Shown piece by piece: positions 23,778 to 34,236 of a DNA stretch of 64,000 nt (its first letter is position 1; each line of letters opens with the position of its first letter). Both the position numbers and the translations under genes were made by a program. The notes beneath the pieces were generated by a model. That model did no database searches and was not told the origin of the DNA. It saw nothing but the letters and a program-made list of their open reading frames with translations. Source of the DNA: Halichoerus grypus (lineage: Eukaryota > Chordata > Mammalia > Carnivora > Phocidae); NCBI RefSeq assembly GCF_964656455.1, contig NC_135718.1, positions 23,076,449 to 23,140,448 of the forward strand. Direction: 5' to 3'.

Positions 23778-24662
23778 GAGGGAGGCTTGGATGGCTATGC
23801 ATTTCCCCCTTAGGACCGCCTTTGCAGTATCCCACAGGTTTTGGACCGATGTGTTTTTGTTCTCATTGGTTTCCATGAAATGTTTAAGTTCTTCTTTGAT
23901 TTCCTGGTTGACCCAAACATTCTTCAGCAGAGTGGTCTTTAGTTTCCAAGTGTTTGAATTTCTTCCAAATTTTTCTTGTGATTGATTTCCAGCTTTAAAA
24001 CATTATGGTCTGAGAATATGCAAGGAATAATCTCAGTCTTTTGGTATCAGTTGAGACCTGATTTGTGACCCAGTATGTGGTCTATTCTGGAGAAAGTTCC
24101 ATGTGCACTCAAGAAGAATGAGTATTCTGTTGTTTTAGGGTGGAATGTTCTGTAAATATCTATGAGGTTGATCTGGTCCAATGTATCATTCAAAGCTCTT
24201 GTTTCCTTGTTGATTTTCTGCTTAGATGATCTGTCTGACAGTGGAGTGTTGAGGTCTCCTACAATTAACGTATTGTTATCAATATGACTCTTTATTTTGG
24301 TTAACAGTTGGCTTATGTAGTTGGCTGTTCCCATGTTGGGTCTTCTTGTTGGGTAGACCCTTTAAGAATGATATAGTGTCCTTCTGTGTCTCTAACTACA
24401 GTCTTTAGCTTAAAATCTAATTTGTCTGATATGAGAATTGCTACCCCAGCTTTCTTTGAGGTCCGTTGGCATGGAAGATGGATCTCCATCCCTTCACTTT
24501 CAGTCTGGATGTATCTTTAGGTTCAAAATGAGTCTCTTGTAGACAGCAAATGGATGGGTCTTGTCTGTTTATCCAATCTGCAACCCTTTGCCATTTTATG
24601 GGAGCATTTTGGCCATTCACGTTGAGAGTGATTATTAAAAGATATGAATTTATTGTCATCAT
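20816..24662 (-). pseudogene. L1A ORF2 (endonuclease and reverse transcriptase), broken
   Basis: Starts at 24,662 (MMTINSYLLIITLNVNGQNA). Domains in order: endonuclease at about 24,662-23,900 with VGDLNTPLS and RIDHILGHK; a Lys/Arg-rich linker encoded by the 23,700-23,785 purine tract; RT at about 23,450-22,150 with RRE(K)[17 protein letters not shown] and [12 protein letters not shown] (the family usually has FADD); and the Cys-rich C-terminus to about 20,930. The C-terminal frame reads past the usual end to a stop at 20,816. It is split into at least ten pieces by stops and shifts, one of them at the Lys tract. Confidence 0.88.
23700..23785 (-). repeat. Purine/pyrimidine tract inside L1A ORF2
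   Basis: On the plus strand a T-rich run with interspersed C (TTTTCTTTTC-type units); on the ORF2 sense strand it is AAAAGAAAAG-like and encodes a Lys/Arg/Glu run between endonuclease and RT. The reading frame before the tract does not continue into the frame used after it. The same place in L1B has a shorter A-run. Confidence 0.9.
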
Positions 24663-24739
24663 GTTGCCTGTGAAGTCCTGGTTTCTATAGATTATCTCTG
24701 TAAATTTCTGTTGTATATCACTCTTGGGGTCTTTCTCCT

Positions 24740-25624
24740 TTATAGAACCCCCCTTAATATTTCTTGCAGGGCCAGCTTAGTGGTCACATATTCTTTCAGT
24801 TTCTGCCAGTCCTGGAAGCTCTGCATCTATTCATCCATTCTAAATGACAGCCTTGCTGAATAAAGTATTCTTGGCTGCATGTTCTTCTCATTTAGTAACC
24901 TGAATATGTCTTGCCAGCCCTTTCTGGCTTGCCAGGTTCCTGTGGATAGGTCTGACATTATTCTGATGTTTCTCCCTCTGTACATACGGAATCTCTTCCC
25001 CCAATTGCCCTTAAGATGTTTTCCTTGGTTCTAAGATTTGTGAGTTTTCCTATTACATTCTGGGGCATTGGTCTATTCTCCTTGATCTTGGGAGGGGTCC
25101 TCTCTGCCTCTAGGACATGAATCTTTGTTTCATTCCCCACATTAGGGAAGTTCTCAGCTATGATTTGCTCAAATATATCTTCTAAGCCTCTCTCTCTCTC
25201 CACCACCTCAGGGATCCCAATAATTTTTACATTGGGACGTTTTATGGCATCACTTATTTCTCTAATTCTGTTTTCATGGATTTTAAGCTGTTTCTCCCAG
25301 GCCTCCTCATTTTCCTCTTTTCTATCAGTTTGTCTTCTAGATCACTAATTCATTCTTCTGCCTCATTTACCCTCGCTGAGTATCTAGATTAGATTGGATC
25401 TCATTGATAGCATTTTTAAGTTCTGCCAGTTCAGCTTTCATTTCTGCCCTTAGAGACTCTATGCCACCATTAATCGATTTCTCCATTCTAGCCATCATCT
25501 TCATAACTGTTACCCTGAAGTCTATTTCCGACATCATGCTTATATCTGTATCCATTTGTAAATCTGTGGCAGAAGTCACAGTCTCTGAGTCTTTCCTATT
25601 TTGGGGGTTCCTCCTCCTAGTCAT
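24740..25624 (-). pseudogene. L1A ORF1 (RNA-binding chaperone), broken
   Basis: Starts at the ATG on 25,624 with MTRRRNPQNRKDSETVTSA and spans 885 bases to a stop at 24,740. Its start and stop positions match those of L1B ORF1 exactly in length. The first 85 codons are open and cover the N-terminus and the start of the coiled coil; a stop follows. A second open piece at 24,958-25,206 covers the RNA-recognition and C-terminal part, with the GxxRTPPKIKENRP-like stretch. In a working L1 this protein forms trimers that coat L1 RNA. Confidence 0.88.
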
Positions 25625-26519
25625 TCTGTTGAGAGGTTGTTGAGGGAATGTACAGAGTCCAAATTATTGACCATACCCCAAGCAAGATGCACCTGTTTTA
25701 TAGGGACCTTAGGGTTGTTGGCCTCTTGTTCTCCCAGCCTGTCTTCTGGGGGAGGGTCCTGCTGCACTGTTACTCAGGCAACCCTGTTTGGGCAGAGTTG
25801 CCCTGCCCCCTGTGGCAGGGGATGGGCTCAGTGAAAACTGGTTTTGGGGGGCGTTTTTTCTCTGGAGGCTTTCCCTGGTGGCTTTCTGTGTGTCTCTTTT
25901 GAGAGTCAGAGCAGAAGAGACCATTTCCCACCCTCTGCCTCAGAACAGAGAAATTGCAGTCTGTTCTTCAGTGAGCTCTCCAGGCCACAATGTCTCTGTT
26001 TCTGTGCTGCTAAAACTGTAGCGTCCTGGGTTGCGGGCCCCGCAGCAGCACCCCCAGCTCTTGCTTCTAGGTCCATGCATGTCTCTGCCCTTTGTGCTTC
26101 TAAAACTGCCAGCTGCCCCCAGTTTGCACACACGACCCTGTAGCTCCAGGTTTCAGTCCAGGGCAGGGGGGGCTGCCCTAAAGTCCTTTCCCTGCCGCTA
26201 CCGGTCTGCAAGTCTGTGCCCAGTCCACAGAGTGGGAGGCTTTCACACTCTGGCAGGGCAGGATCCTGGAGGCTCCCAACCCCTTCCGTTTATCTTCCCA
26301 TATCTGCCCACGGAATCATGGCTCCCTGCTTCATACCTTGAAGCCAACAGCTGGCTATATTCTGTTTATAGAGATCCAGATATATCTTCTTAGATCTCAG
26401 GCTGATTTTGTGGGTGTTCAGAGTGGTCTGGTAGATATCCAGTTCAATTCAGGGGATGGTTGGAATAGGATCCCCTACTCCTCTGCCATCTTAGCCCCCA
26501 GTCTGATTTTTTAGACCTT

Positions 26520-27322
26520 ATAGCCTTGCTCAGCCAAAAAGTTCAGGGTCAAAATCATATTTTAGTCTGAGGTTTCCTAGTCTTGCTAGCAACCAAACCA
26601 TCTACATGGGTAAAGAGGGTTCCTCCCTGAAAGTCCTTGGCTAAGATTTCCACCAAAATACTTTGGATCAGGGGGAGAGTTTTTAAAACCTTGGGGAAGG
26701 GGTATCCAGCAATAGTGCTGCTTACTCTTAGTCTTGAGGTCTTTCCATTCAAATGCAAACAGTTCTCCAGAGTCTGAACTGAGAGGGCTACAAAAGAATG
26801 CATCTTTTAAATACTGTACAGTGAAACTTTGAATGCCCCCAAAGTTGTTAATAGTATATGGATTGCGTACCAGCAGGCAGATATCATCTACAATTTGGTT
26901 AACAGTTTTTAAATCTTGCAAAAACCCAAGTTTTTGTACAGGTAAAGTGGATGTATTGTTTGGTGATTAACAAAGGCCGGTGAGGTCATATTCCAAGAAT
27001 GCAGAAAGAATGAGCTGAATATTCCTTTTAGCTTATTCCTTTAAGGGCTTGTATCTGAGGTTTGGAATCTTAACTCCATCGTGAAGTTTAACATGTATGA
27101 TAATTGCTTGTCCTGGCTTCTCATCTATCCAAACAACCTACCTTTATTTATTTATTTTAATAATTTTTTTAAAAGATTTTATTTATTTGAGAGAGAATAC
27201 AATTGAGGGAAGGAGCAGAGCCCCCCATCTTACCTTTTAGATGACATCTTCAGGCAACTCTAATAGGACTTCCAGCATTCAATTTAGTTTATAAGTCATG
27301 ACCCAGTGAAGGGATAGGGCAT
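26520..27322 (-). pseudogene. Retroviral reverse transcriptase remnant (5' part)
   Basis: Minus-strand RT on the high side of L1A. A piece at 26,586-26,921 has LPQGFKNSP (residues 75-83), a hallmark of gammaretrovirus-like RT. The first catalytic Asp position, before LKDAFF, reads Tyr instead. In another frame (26,555-26,803) the catalytic loop, normally YXDD, is HVDG (26,597-26,608), so the second Asp of the pair is lost as well. A frameshift therefore lies between these motifs. L1A interrupts just below. A SINE fragment at 27,146-27,230 lies near the RT start. Confidence 0.88.
27146..27230 (-). mobile_element. CAN-SINE 3' fragment
   Basis: Short minus-strand SINE tail: T-rich run, AAAGATTTTATTTATTTGAG and part of the GA-rich body; the tRNA-like head is missing. 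Possible flanking repeat TACCTTT at 27,139-27,145 and 27,231-27,237. It sits in the provirus between protease and RT motifs. Confidence 0.7.
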
Positions 27323-27607
27323 TCAGGCATATAAAAAAATGTGTTTAAGGTGAATTTGACCTATGTGGCAATCTAGTGGTCGGAGGAAGGTTTTAGTCAA
27401 TACTTCCCAGAAAATTCCCATTTCAGTGATAGTTTGATTTGAAAGCCAAGAGAGCCAGGTATTTAGTACTGAATAGGTGGCCCCAGTATCAATCAAAAAA
27501 TCTGAGCTTATTTGCCCTTGTAACCTGGGGTTCCTTGTGGGAAATGACGGCAGGCTCTGTAAGATATACAGGAACCACTGGGCCCCTTCATTCCTGGTCA
27601 CTATCAA
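27323..27607 (-). pseudogene. Retroviral aspartic protease remnant
   Basis: A 94-codon open segment on the minus strand contains FLIDTGATYSVL with the catalytic D-T-G-A at residues 40-43 (27,479-27,490). This is the signature of retroviral aspartic proteases, which cut the Gag-Pol polyprotein as a homodimer. Its place between nucleocapsid and RT fits. The open segment is too short to contain the whole active region plus the C-terminal flap and helix with certainty, and it is not joined to an open gag or RT frame, so it is listed as a remnant. Confidence 0.87.
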
Positions 27608-29000
27608 CCGATTCTAGCACCTGGCGGGGGGGCGGGGGGTGCAGTTTAGGGCTCTCTCTCCTCAAGAGACCTCTATGAGCTTGGGCATTTTATTTTTCAA
27701 TGGGCCTCTTCTTTATAATAGACACATTGACAAGATCCCAAACTTCTTACCTGGGTTGACCTCATCCTTGTGGTGGTTCTTGTCCTGGTCTTGAATTCCC
27801 TTGAGTTAGGGCAGCAGCTAACAAAGTAGCCAGCTGTTTCATTTTCCAGTGACCTTTTCTTTCTTGCATTTGGTTTGTGCTGTTCAAAACCATAAAGGCA
27901 AATTTAGCCAACTGTAACCTAGATATCCCCAATGCATCCTCTAGCTTTTGGAGTTTCTCTTGAATATACATGGCACTTTGCCTGATAAACATCATATTGA
28001 CCATTTTCAACTTTTCTGGAGTATCCAAACCAGTATCCAATCTATCTCAATGTTTGTTTGTTTGTTTTTTTCAAGAATTTCCAAAGGGTTCTCAGTTTTT
28101 GCTTAACTTCTTTTAAATTTTTTAACTTCTTTTAAACTTTTTGCTTAGGGCCCCCTTTTTAGAAATCGAACTAAAATACAATCTCAATAGTGTTTAAGCT
28201 TACCTTGGTATCCATGGTAGGAAGGATCATCATAGCATCAGCATTTAGGAGGTTACTGGGGGTTTCAATTAGCTTCTTCCCTAGCCTTTTTAGGACCACG
28301 TAGTGTTCCTCAGAAGTGAGGAAAGTGGTTAATAAATTTTGTACATCTGTCCAAGTGGGGTTATGGGTGGCAAAATAGGTGAGAACAAATTTTTCACCCT
28401 CTTGAGGCAATCTCTATAAATGGTCATAGTGTTTATTCAAGTAAACAGATACAAGGTAGAGAATGGAGAATGGATCCAAATCTTTCCTGCATCTAAGCTC
28501 CAATTGCCTTAGCAGAGATTGGCCTCCTTGGCGATCAGTGGCTCCCTGACCAAATTGAGTACCACGTAGGCAATGAGAAGGGAAGACCATTCCTACTTCT
28601 TGGCCCCCCAAGGTAGGAGGTCCTGGTTCAGGGTCCTGCTGGGGCTTAAGTTGTTGGGAATAGTGCTGTGAGGGAGTTTAATTCAGTAACTAATAAAATA
28701 TCCTATTTTCCCTGGTTAGAATTGGGTAGCACATGCTTTATAATTGGAGTAAAATTTTACATTTTCTCTGAGCTGGCTTATTCTGATATTTTGAAAGCAT
28801 AGAAGATGGAACATAAGGTATTGCATCCTATTTTTTCCCCTTTACAAAACAAATCTAATTGTAATGTGGTATTCTAATTTATGGATGTGTTAATTGACTA
28901 TTTTTCTCTAGGGTCTAACAAATATTGTGGCCAAGCAGTATTGCAAAAAAAGATATTTTTTTTCTTTTTATAGGTTTATAACTAAACATTGCTCAATTTT
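27608..29000 (-). pseudogene. Retroviral gag remnant
   Basis: Three open pieces on the minus strand follow the gag order: 28,414-28,611 and 28,171-28,410 resemble gammaretrovirus-like capsid (the latter has NPTWTDVQNLLTTFLTSEE), and 27,762-28,040 resembles the capsid C-terminus with the charged helix region. At 27,685-27,732 a zinc-knuckle-like pattern is visible, but the second Cys position reads Tyr and a stop codon falls inside it. Matrix is not clearly recognisable; about 28,620-29,000 is assigned by position only. A G-rich run lies at 27,623-27,640 on the plus strand. Confidence 0.82.
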
Positions 29001-29575
29001 GTAGAATACAGTCAAAAGAGCTGCATTTGGGGACTGAATTGCCATTTCCCCTTCTCCAATCAGAACATGGCTGATTTTATCTGAAGATACCAAAAGCTAT
29101 AGCAACAAACAAACCAAGCCCAGATTTCCTCTGTGAGTATTAGTTCCTCCCTAATTTCTAGTTCATCCCTAAAAGTCAGAGCTTTACCAACTGAACCAAA
29201 GGGCTTCCTAGCCAACCTTTCTTTTAAAGGCTAAGAACCCCTCCCCCCCCCAGCTAGAGGCTGGTTGGAAGGAAGAAATCAGAGAGCCCAATCAAATAGG
29301 AGTAAGAAAGAAGCTCATGTGCCATCACACACAAAGTACTCACCGAAAGATGTCCATCCAAACTGAAACCAAAAACCATTTCCCTGCCACAAGAGTTAAA
29401 TTAAAATGCTAAAGGTCAGTGGCACCCTGTTGGGGTAGGGCCCTGGGGGCTGTCCCCAGGACAAAGAGTGAAGGCTGCTGCATGGACTCCTCATCAGATT
29501 CCCATTACTGGCTGGGGGCCAATGAACCATGGAGTGTTGTTCACCAAATTTTTAACCAAACTGAAGTTTGTCTTT
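29001..29575 (-). other. Provirus leader region
   Basis: Sequence between gag-like text and the 5' LTR. It should hold the primer-binding site directly below 29,576 and the packaging region. I could not match the bases next to the LTR to a tRNA 3' end with confidence, so the primer tRNA is left open. A run of C at about 29,240-29,250 is the only low-complexity feature. The 104-codon plus-strand frame at 29,419-29,733 overlaps the LTR and is taken as chance. Confidence 0.6.
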
Positions 29576-30155
29576 TGCAAACGCAGTCACTAAAACATCA
29601 AGGATGCAGCAAGGAAAGGGTTTATTTGAGATGCAGCCAAACAATGAGACAGGAAGGCAAGCCTCAAATCCACTTCCTAGAAAGGGGAGAGTCAAGGATA
29701 CTTAAAGGTAAAAGAAAAAGGATCTGGATATAGGGGAAAAGAGCTATGTGTCTTTAAAATTAGATAAAGTTAGAAAGTAAGGGAAGGTTGAAGTCATTTT
29801 GTCTGCACCTGTGAGGATCTGCTTACATTTTCATGTGGTCCATGACCAGAGAATGGCATCCTTAGCATGATCCAAGGGTGGATATTTAGGCCCTTCTATG
29901 TCAAAAGTTTACCCATCAGACACTCATGCATGCTCAAAGAGAAGGTTGGTGGTCCTCACTGGTTGTGGCCAGTTTTTTTATGAAGGCTTGAGTCTCTGCA
30001 AAACAACTAAATCAACATTTTGTTATCATGGTGCCAGGCAAGAATGTTATCTTAGAGAAACATGGTGGCAGACAGCCTTCTGAGAACAAGCAGATTTGGG
30101 TAAAAAGTTAAAGTTGCTCTTATTAGCCCCGTTAAACCGTTGGTTACTGGTTTCA
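29576..30155 (-). repeat. 5' LTR of the provirus
   Basis: About 580 bases matching the 3' LTR with many substitutions and small indels. On the minus strand it begins TGAAACCAGTAACC (30,155 down) and ends near TTGCA at 29,576. A poly(A) signal AATAAA is present on the minus strand (29,621-29,626), placing the R/U5 border just below. A promoter TATA box was not identified with confidence; a TATATCC-like word lies near 29,728. Confidence 0.9.
29621..29626 (-). promoter_or_regulatory. LTR poly(A) signal
   Basis: AATAAA on the minus strand within the 5' LTR, followed by a short stretch to the LTR end. The matching position in the 3' LTR (near 16,192) has lost four bases and no longer has the hexamer. 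Confidence 0.65.
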
Positions 30156-31431
30156 TATCTGGGGTATTATTTTTGAATAGTAACTTAAAGAAATATTACC
30201 TATAGATAGATAGTCAAATAAAATGTGCATCGTGAAAACCACTAGTGTAAACCTTTAAAAAAAGAAAAAAAAACTTTACCTGAGTCTGAGTAACACTGCC
30301 AGAAAGTAGGAGCTGATGGAATTGTGGGGCTTTTAACTTTCTTAGGCCAAGTTTATTTGAAATCCCTATCTATATTTTAATTTCTTTATTGAGGGGAAGT
30401 AGACAACCCATGCTTGATCCTTTTAATGAAGAATAACCTTAAATGTCATTGACGTGGTTTTGATAAAACAATCACACAATATAGAGCTGCTCAGTTTTTG
30501 TGTAGCAATGAATACAAAGCACCTACATTCCAAGGTCTAAAATACATTTGTTCCTTTTTAATTTTGCTTTTATTAAAAAAGATCCTTATGCAAAAAAGAA
30601 CAATATTAAAACTGCATAGATTAAACATTTTTAAATGATCTCATGATCATATGAAGGTTGGTAACATTTAAGTAAAAGAGAAAACTCAATTATCAATGTC
30701 CTCTTCCAGCAGCATCTGAATAAATATTAAGCTCAATTTGAATCCAAACACAAAGGTTTCCTAGTAACTGTACAGATTTTTAAGCTTCATTGTGTTACCC
30801 TTTCTGGAACTTCTGGTTTTGCTTTATTGATCTTGCTGTTCATGCCCTGTAAAGCTCATAAACATTGCTCAGACCAAACCTACTCATTGATGATCTCCAA
30901 ATGACTTGGGTTTTATTTTGTAATACTAAAATCCGTTTCATGCACCAGCTGCTGCCTCACACACACACACACAGACTATCTCTATTAAGGAGTTTTCCTT
31001 TCTATAAGTCATTTAGTTCCATGTTTTATTTCTCACATCCTATGATAACCTGGATTTCATGACCTATACTTAAAGCCAAGAGAGTAAACTAAGTTTGTGT
31101 TAAGGGCCTCTTTAGCACTATAAGAGATAGTGGGTAAAAGGTGAAGTACAGGAAATAAACTACTCCCACTTCTGCTACTTGTCAAGTCTGGTTAGTGACT
31201 GCCTGGAGGACCTCTGTCTTAGGGAGGTAACAGAGGGATGGCTCTAGGGGGGTGTAGATTGGGGGAGAACATTTGAAATGTTACTCTTATTCTGTCTTTG
31301 GAGATGCCTCTACGGTCAGGAACATTACTTGTAATTTGCAACTGCAGCACATGAGGATAAAGGAGATCCAAGGAACCTTTTTTAACCTCTCTGTGGTTCC
31401 TTTTATCCATTTATACTCAAAACTAATCTCT
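30156..31431. other. Unannotated DNA right of the provirus
   Basis: Host flank with no recognised gene. It contains a short CA-repeat at about 30,959-30,973 and several A-rich patches. Frames of about 60-65 codons are present but without domain features. Confidence 0.5.
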
Positions 31432-31628
31432 TGGGCGCCTGGGTGGCTCAGTCGTTAAGCGTCTGCCTTCGGCTCAGGTCATGATCCCAGGATCCTGGGA
31501 TCAAGCCCCGCATCGGGCTCCCTGCTCCGCGGGAAGCCTGCTTCTCCCTCTCCTACTCCCCCTGCTTGTGTTCCCTCTCTCGCTCGCTCTCTCTCTGTCA
31601 AATAAATAAATAAAATCTTTAAAAAAAA
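31432..31628 (+). mobile_element. CAN-SINE
   Basis: Plus-strand SINE, very well preserved: TGGGCGCCTGGGTGGCTCAG head, B-box-like GGGATCAAGCCCCGC, CT-rich body, AAATAAATAAATAAAATC and A-run. The flanking duplication AAAACTAATCTCT at 31,419-31,431 and 31,629-31,641 is exact. Confidence 0.97.
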
Positions 31629-31641
31629 AAAACTAATCTCT

Positions 31642-34054
31642 CATCTGAGGACATATCTAATTTTTATTTCACTGCATTCTGGAGACCTCTGACAGACACT
31701 GGTGATCTCTTATCATGTTCACTATATTCACTGGTAATACCATCAGCTTTCAACAGAGCTAAGATTACTTAGTTCTAAAAGAACCAGTTTATTAAATCCT
31801 CAAATCTCTCAATAGCTCTCAGTCTGTCCTAAATATAACTTTTTAATAATTTTAGAAATCAGATTTCTAATCAGAAGAATCAGTGGCAAGCAACTGAGTC
31901 TCTCCAATTTGAAATTGGGAATACTGTTTTGTGTTTTGTGTTTTGTTTTGTTTTTTTAGGTGACCAGTAAGAAATTTTAAGTTAACCTTTATATTCTCTA
32001 TGGCAACATTCTTCAAAGTATAGCCCTTGAACCCTTGTATCATCCAATGTGATCTCTAAATATCAAACTTCCTGGGTTGTATTCCAGAGTCCTAGAATGA
32101 GAATCTCAGAAGCAGGGTGAAGAAATCTACATTATAAACTGCATTTAAACTGCATTTTTCTTTCATGATTATTTTACTGATTGGCATTGGCAAAGCAGTT
32201 ATCTGAAGCTAATAAAAAGTCATACTTTAGCTCCTTTTCTTCTGAAGGTAGGATGACACTGACTATTAAATCATTTTTAGGATTTGCCAGGGCTCTCAAT
32301 TCTGTCATTCCTTTGCTGGTATAATTTTAACCGGACACTTCTGGTACCTCAGAAGGAGCTCGGGAATTGAACCTAGTCTCGCAAGTGCTGACTCTGTCAC
32401 TTACTAGCTCAGTAAGTACACAAGCCAGATACTAAAACCTTTCAAATCTATTAGCTGCCTTATCTGAAAATGAGGTTATTAATAGTGTCTTTCATTTAAA
32501 GTAATTGTTTCATGGCATTTTCAAGGCTGGGACTTCTTGGAGGTGTTCTATATACTATAGTGATGGGAATATATAAGCAAAACAAATGTTCACTCCAACT
32601 TTTCTTTGAAATACTTAGTTTTTCTCTAAAGTGAAAGCAAGAAACATTAAAACTATGAATACTGTGGTGAAGCTTTTTAATAAAGGTACTCTCTTTCACA
32701 ATGAAGTCTAACTTGCAGAGTCAGTTCTGTAAAATATTTCTGAATGTCTTTATTGTGTCTCCAGTTGTTGAAGATATAGTATGTAATGATTTTGCTAATG
32801 GGTGACAACATGGCTAACATATGGTGAAATTTAAATTTGTGGATGAAAAAATTGTGTGCAAATCTGTAGGGTTACCTGGAGCTATATATAAACCTTTTAA
32901 GGATATAAATATGTAAACACAGTACTACTTGTGAATATGTCAGGGTGTGGGGATTTCAAGAAAGGAATAGCACTAAAAGATTGAAATATAACATTTATAA
33001 AATATTTGAGTTTATGCATTAATGAAGATAATAATGAATTCATGTGATTCTTAACTGAGAATCAAAAACTATGTTTAGAGAGTTGAGAATATTGCTTTGA
33101 TTACTTGCTTTCAGTCATCTTTCTCTGTGGGCATTAATAATGCATATTTCACCCTGAAGCTGGCTTTAGTAGATGCTCAATGAACATCATGCAATTAAAA
33201 AAGTTAGAGCTTTCAGTGTCTAATGTAAGGAACCTGGTGGTGACTGGCCAAGAAGACATGTCTTCCCTCACTTTCTTTGTCTTAAATATCTAACAGTATG
33301 TTTGGTTTTTGAAGTTTAGTGTCATTCTAGGTAGCAAATAATGCCAACATAGTTCAAAGAGTTTTGAAAGATCTATCATATTTGCATTTGTGTCAGTGTT
33401 ACTCCATTCATATTTCTTTGAGGTATAGCTAAAGGGCCAGCCTACCATAGTCAAGGGAAGATGTAGGACATTTTGTCACTCATCTCCTGATAAGAGAATT
33501 AGCTGTCCATCTGTATCTCAGGAAAAGCTTTTCCAGGCTGCAGCATAGGGGACCCACAAGAGAATCTGTGGCATGTTGCAAATGATGGATTACTACTAAC
33601 AAAGTTAGAAAATACTTTTCTTTAAAAATAACATTGCACAGTTTCAAGGTTTCACCTATGACAACTATATTCTCAAACACTCGCTTTATGATAGGCTTTC
33701 TTAAGCAGAAAAGGGAAAATCTTACCTCACAGGTATCAACCTTATCTTGTGCATAGATCTGAACTGAACATGTGAACATTATGTGGTATATGTCTTGTGG
33801 CATGAAGAAAAATGGTTGCAAACCACTTGCCTGTAAATTATATTTTTGCTTTCTACTAATGCAAAAGGGAAGAGAAATAGAAGAGTGACTATGATCCTTT
33901 CCTGAGAAATGTATTGTTGACCTGAAACAAAAATCAAGAAATTTTGTGTTTTCTTGAGACTGTTTAGATAAACCCTTTGAGTATGCTGTTTCCTTCTGGG
34001 ACTTGTCTTGATAGACTCATTCTACAGAGTTCTAAAGTTAAAAAAAAAAAAAAA
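31642..34054. other. Unannotated DNA
   Basis: About 2.4 kb without a recognised gene. It contains a MIR-like piece near 32,370-32,510 and a short TTTTG-type repeat at about 31,928-31,955. A 113-codon minus frame at 33,480-33,821 has no domain I recognise and sits in sequence with no clear promoter or splice signals; I treat it as chance. Confidence 0.5.
32370..32510 (+). mobile_element. MIR-like SINE fragment
   Basis: The string of words CTGACTCTGTCACTTACTAG, then GCCTTATCTGAAAATGAGG and TTATTAATAGTGTC follows the core order of an ancient MIR in plus orientation. Diverged, boundaries approximate. Confidence 0.65.
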
Positions 34055-34236
34055 GGGTGAGGCAGGGTGGCTGGGTGGCTCAGTTGGTTAAGGTGTCTGC
34101 CTTCGTCTCAGGTCATGATCCCAGGGATGGAGTCCCGCATTGGGCTCCCTGCTAAGTGGGGAATCTGCTTCTCCCTCTGCCCCTTCCATCCTTCATGTGT
34201 GCTCGCTCTCTCACAAAAATAAATCTTAAAAAAAAA
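34055..34236 (+). mobile_element. CAN-SINE
   Basis: Plus-strand SINE: GGCTGGGTGGCTCAGTTGG head, CTCAGGTCATGATCCCAGG, CT-rich body, AAAAATAAATC and A-run. It begins directly after an A-run, so the target repeat cannot be told apart from A-rich sequence. More diverged than its neighbours, with a deletion in the B-box area. Confidence 0.9.

Larger units (their letters stand above)
20620..26500 (-). mobile_element. L1A: nearly full-length carnivoran L1 inside pol
   Basis: About 5.9 kb minus-strand L1 with all parts in order: 5' end GGGGGCTAAGATGGCAGAGG near 26,500, 5'UTR (25,625-26,500), ORF1, a 77-base spacer, ORF2, 3'UTR and an A/T-rich tail (20,620-20,668 as T-rich text). It lies in the same orientation as the provirus and splits its RT just after the catalytic loop. 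A possible short target repeat, GATTTTTTA, is seen on both sides but overlaps the tail, so it is uncertain. It matches L1B over its whole length, with scattered differences. ORF1 and ORF2 are both interrupted. Confidence 0.93.
16146..30155 (-). mobile_element. Class I endogenous retrovirus (provirus), decayed
   Basis: A two-LTR provirus on the minus strand. Order from high to low coordinates: 5' LTR, leader and gag, protease, RT, RNase H, integrase, env, 3' LTR. Gag, protease and pol remnants follow the gammaretrovirus-like plan, hence class I (ERV1). Three later insertions sit inside it: the L1A element, a SINE at 18,998 and a SINE fragment at 27,146. LTR ends read TG...CA-like in minus orientation. 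Possible flanking 4-base repeats are TATA (16,142-16,145) and TATC (30,156-30,159), one mismatch. LTR differences and many stops and frameshifts in every gene indicate an old, non-functional copy. I do not assign a family name. Confidence 0.93.

Noticed and set aside
27623..27640. G-quadruplex regulatory element
   Set aside because: A single G-rich run within decayed gag/protease sequence with no four-tract spacing and no sign of function.
31432..31628. tRNA gene
   Set aside because: The tRNA-like head with A- and B-box-like segments is part of a SINE with a CT-rich body, A-tail and target duplication, not a functional tRNA.
33480..33821. 113-codon minus-strand open frame in unannotated DNA
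   Set aside because: No recognisable domain, no clear start context or splice sites, and a length expected by chance in 64 kb.
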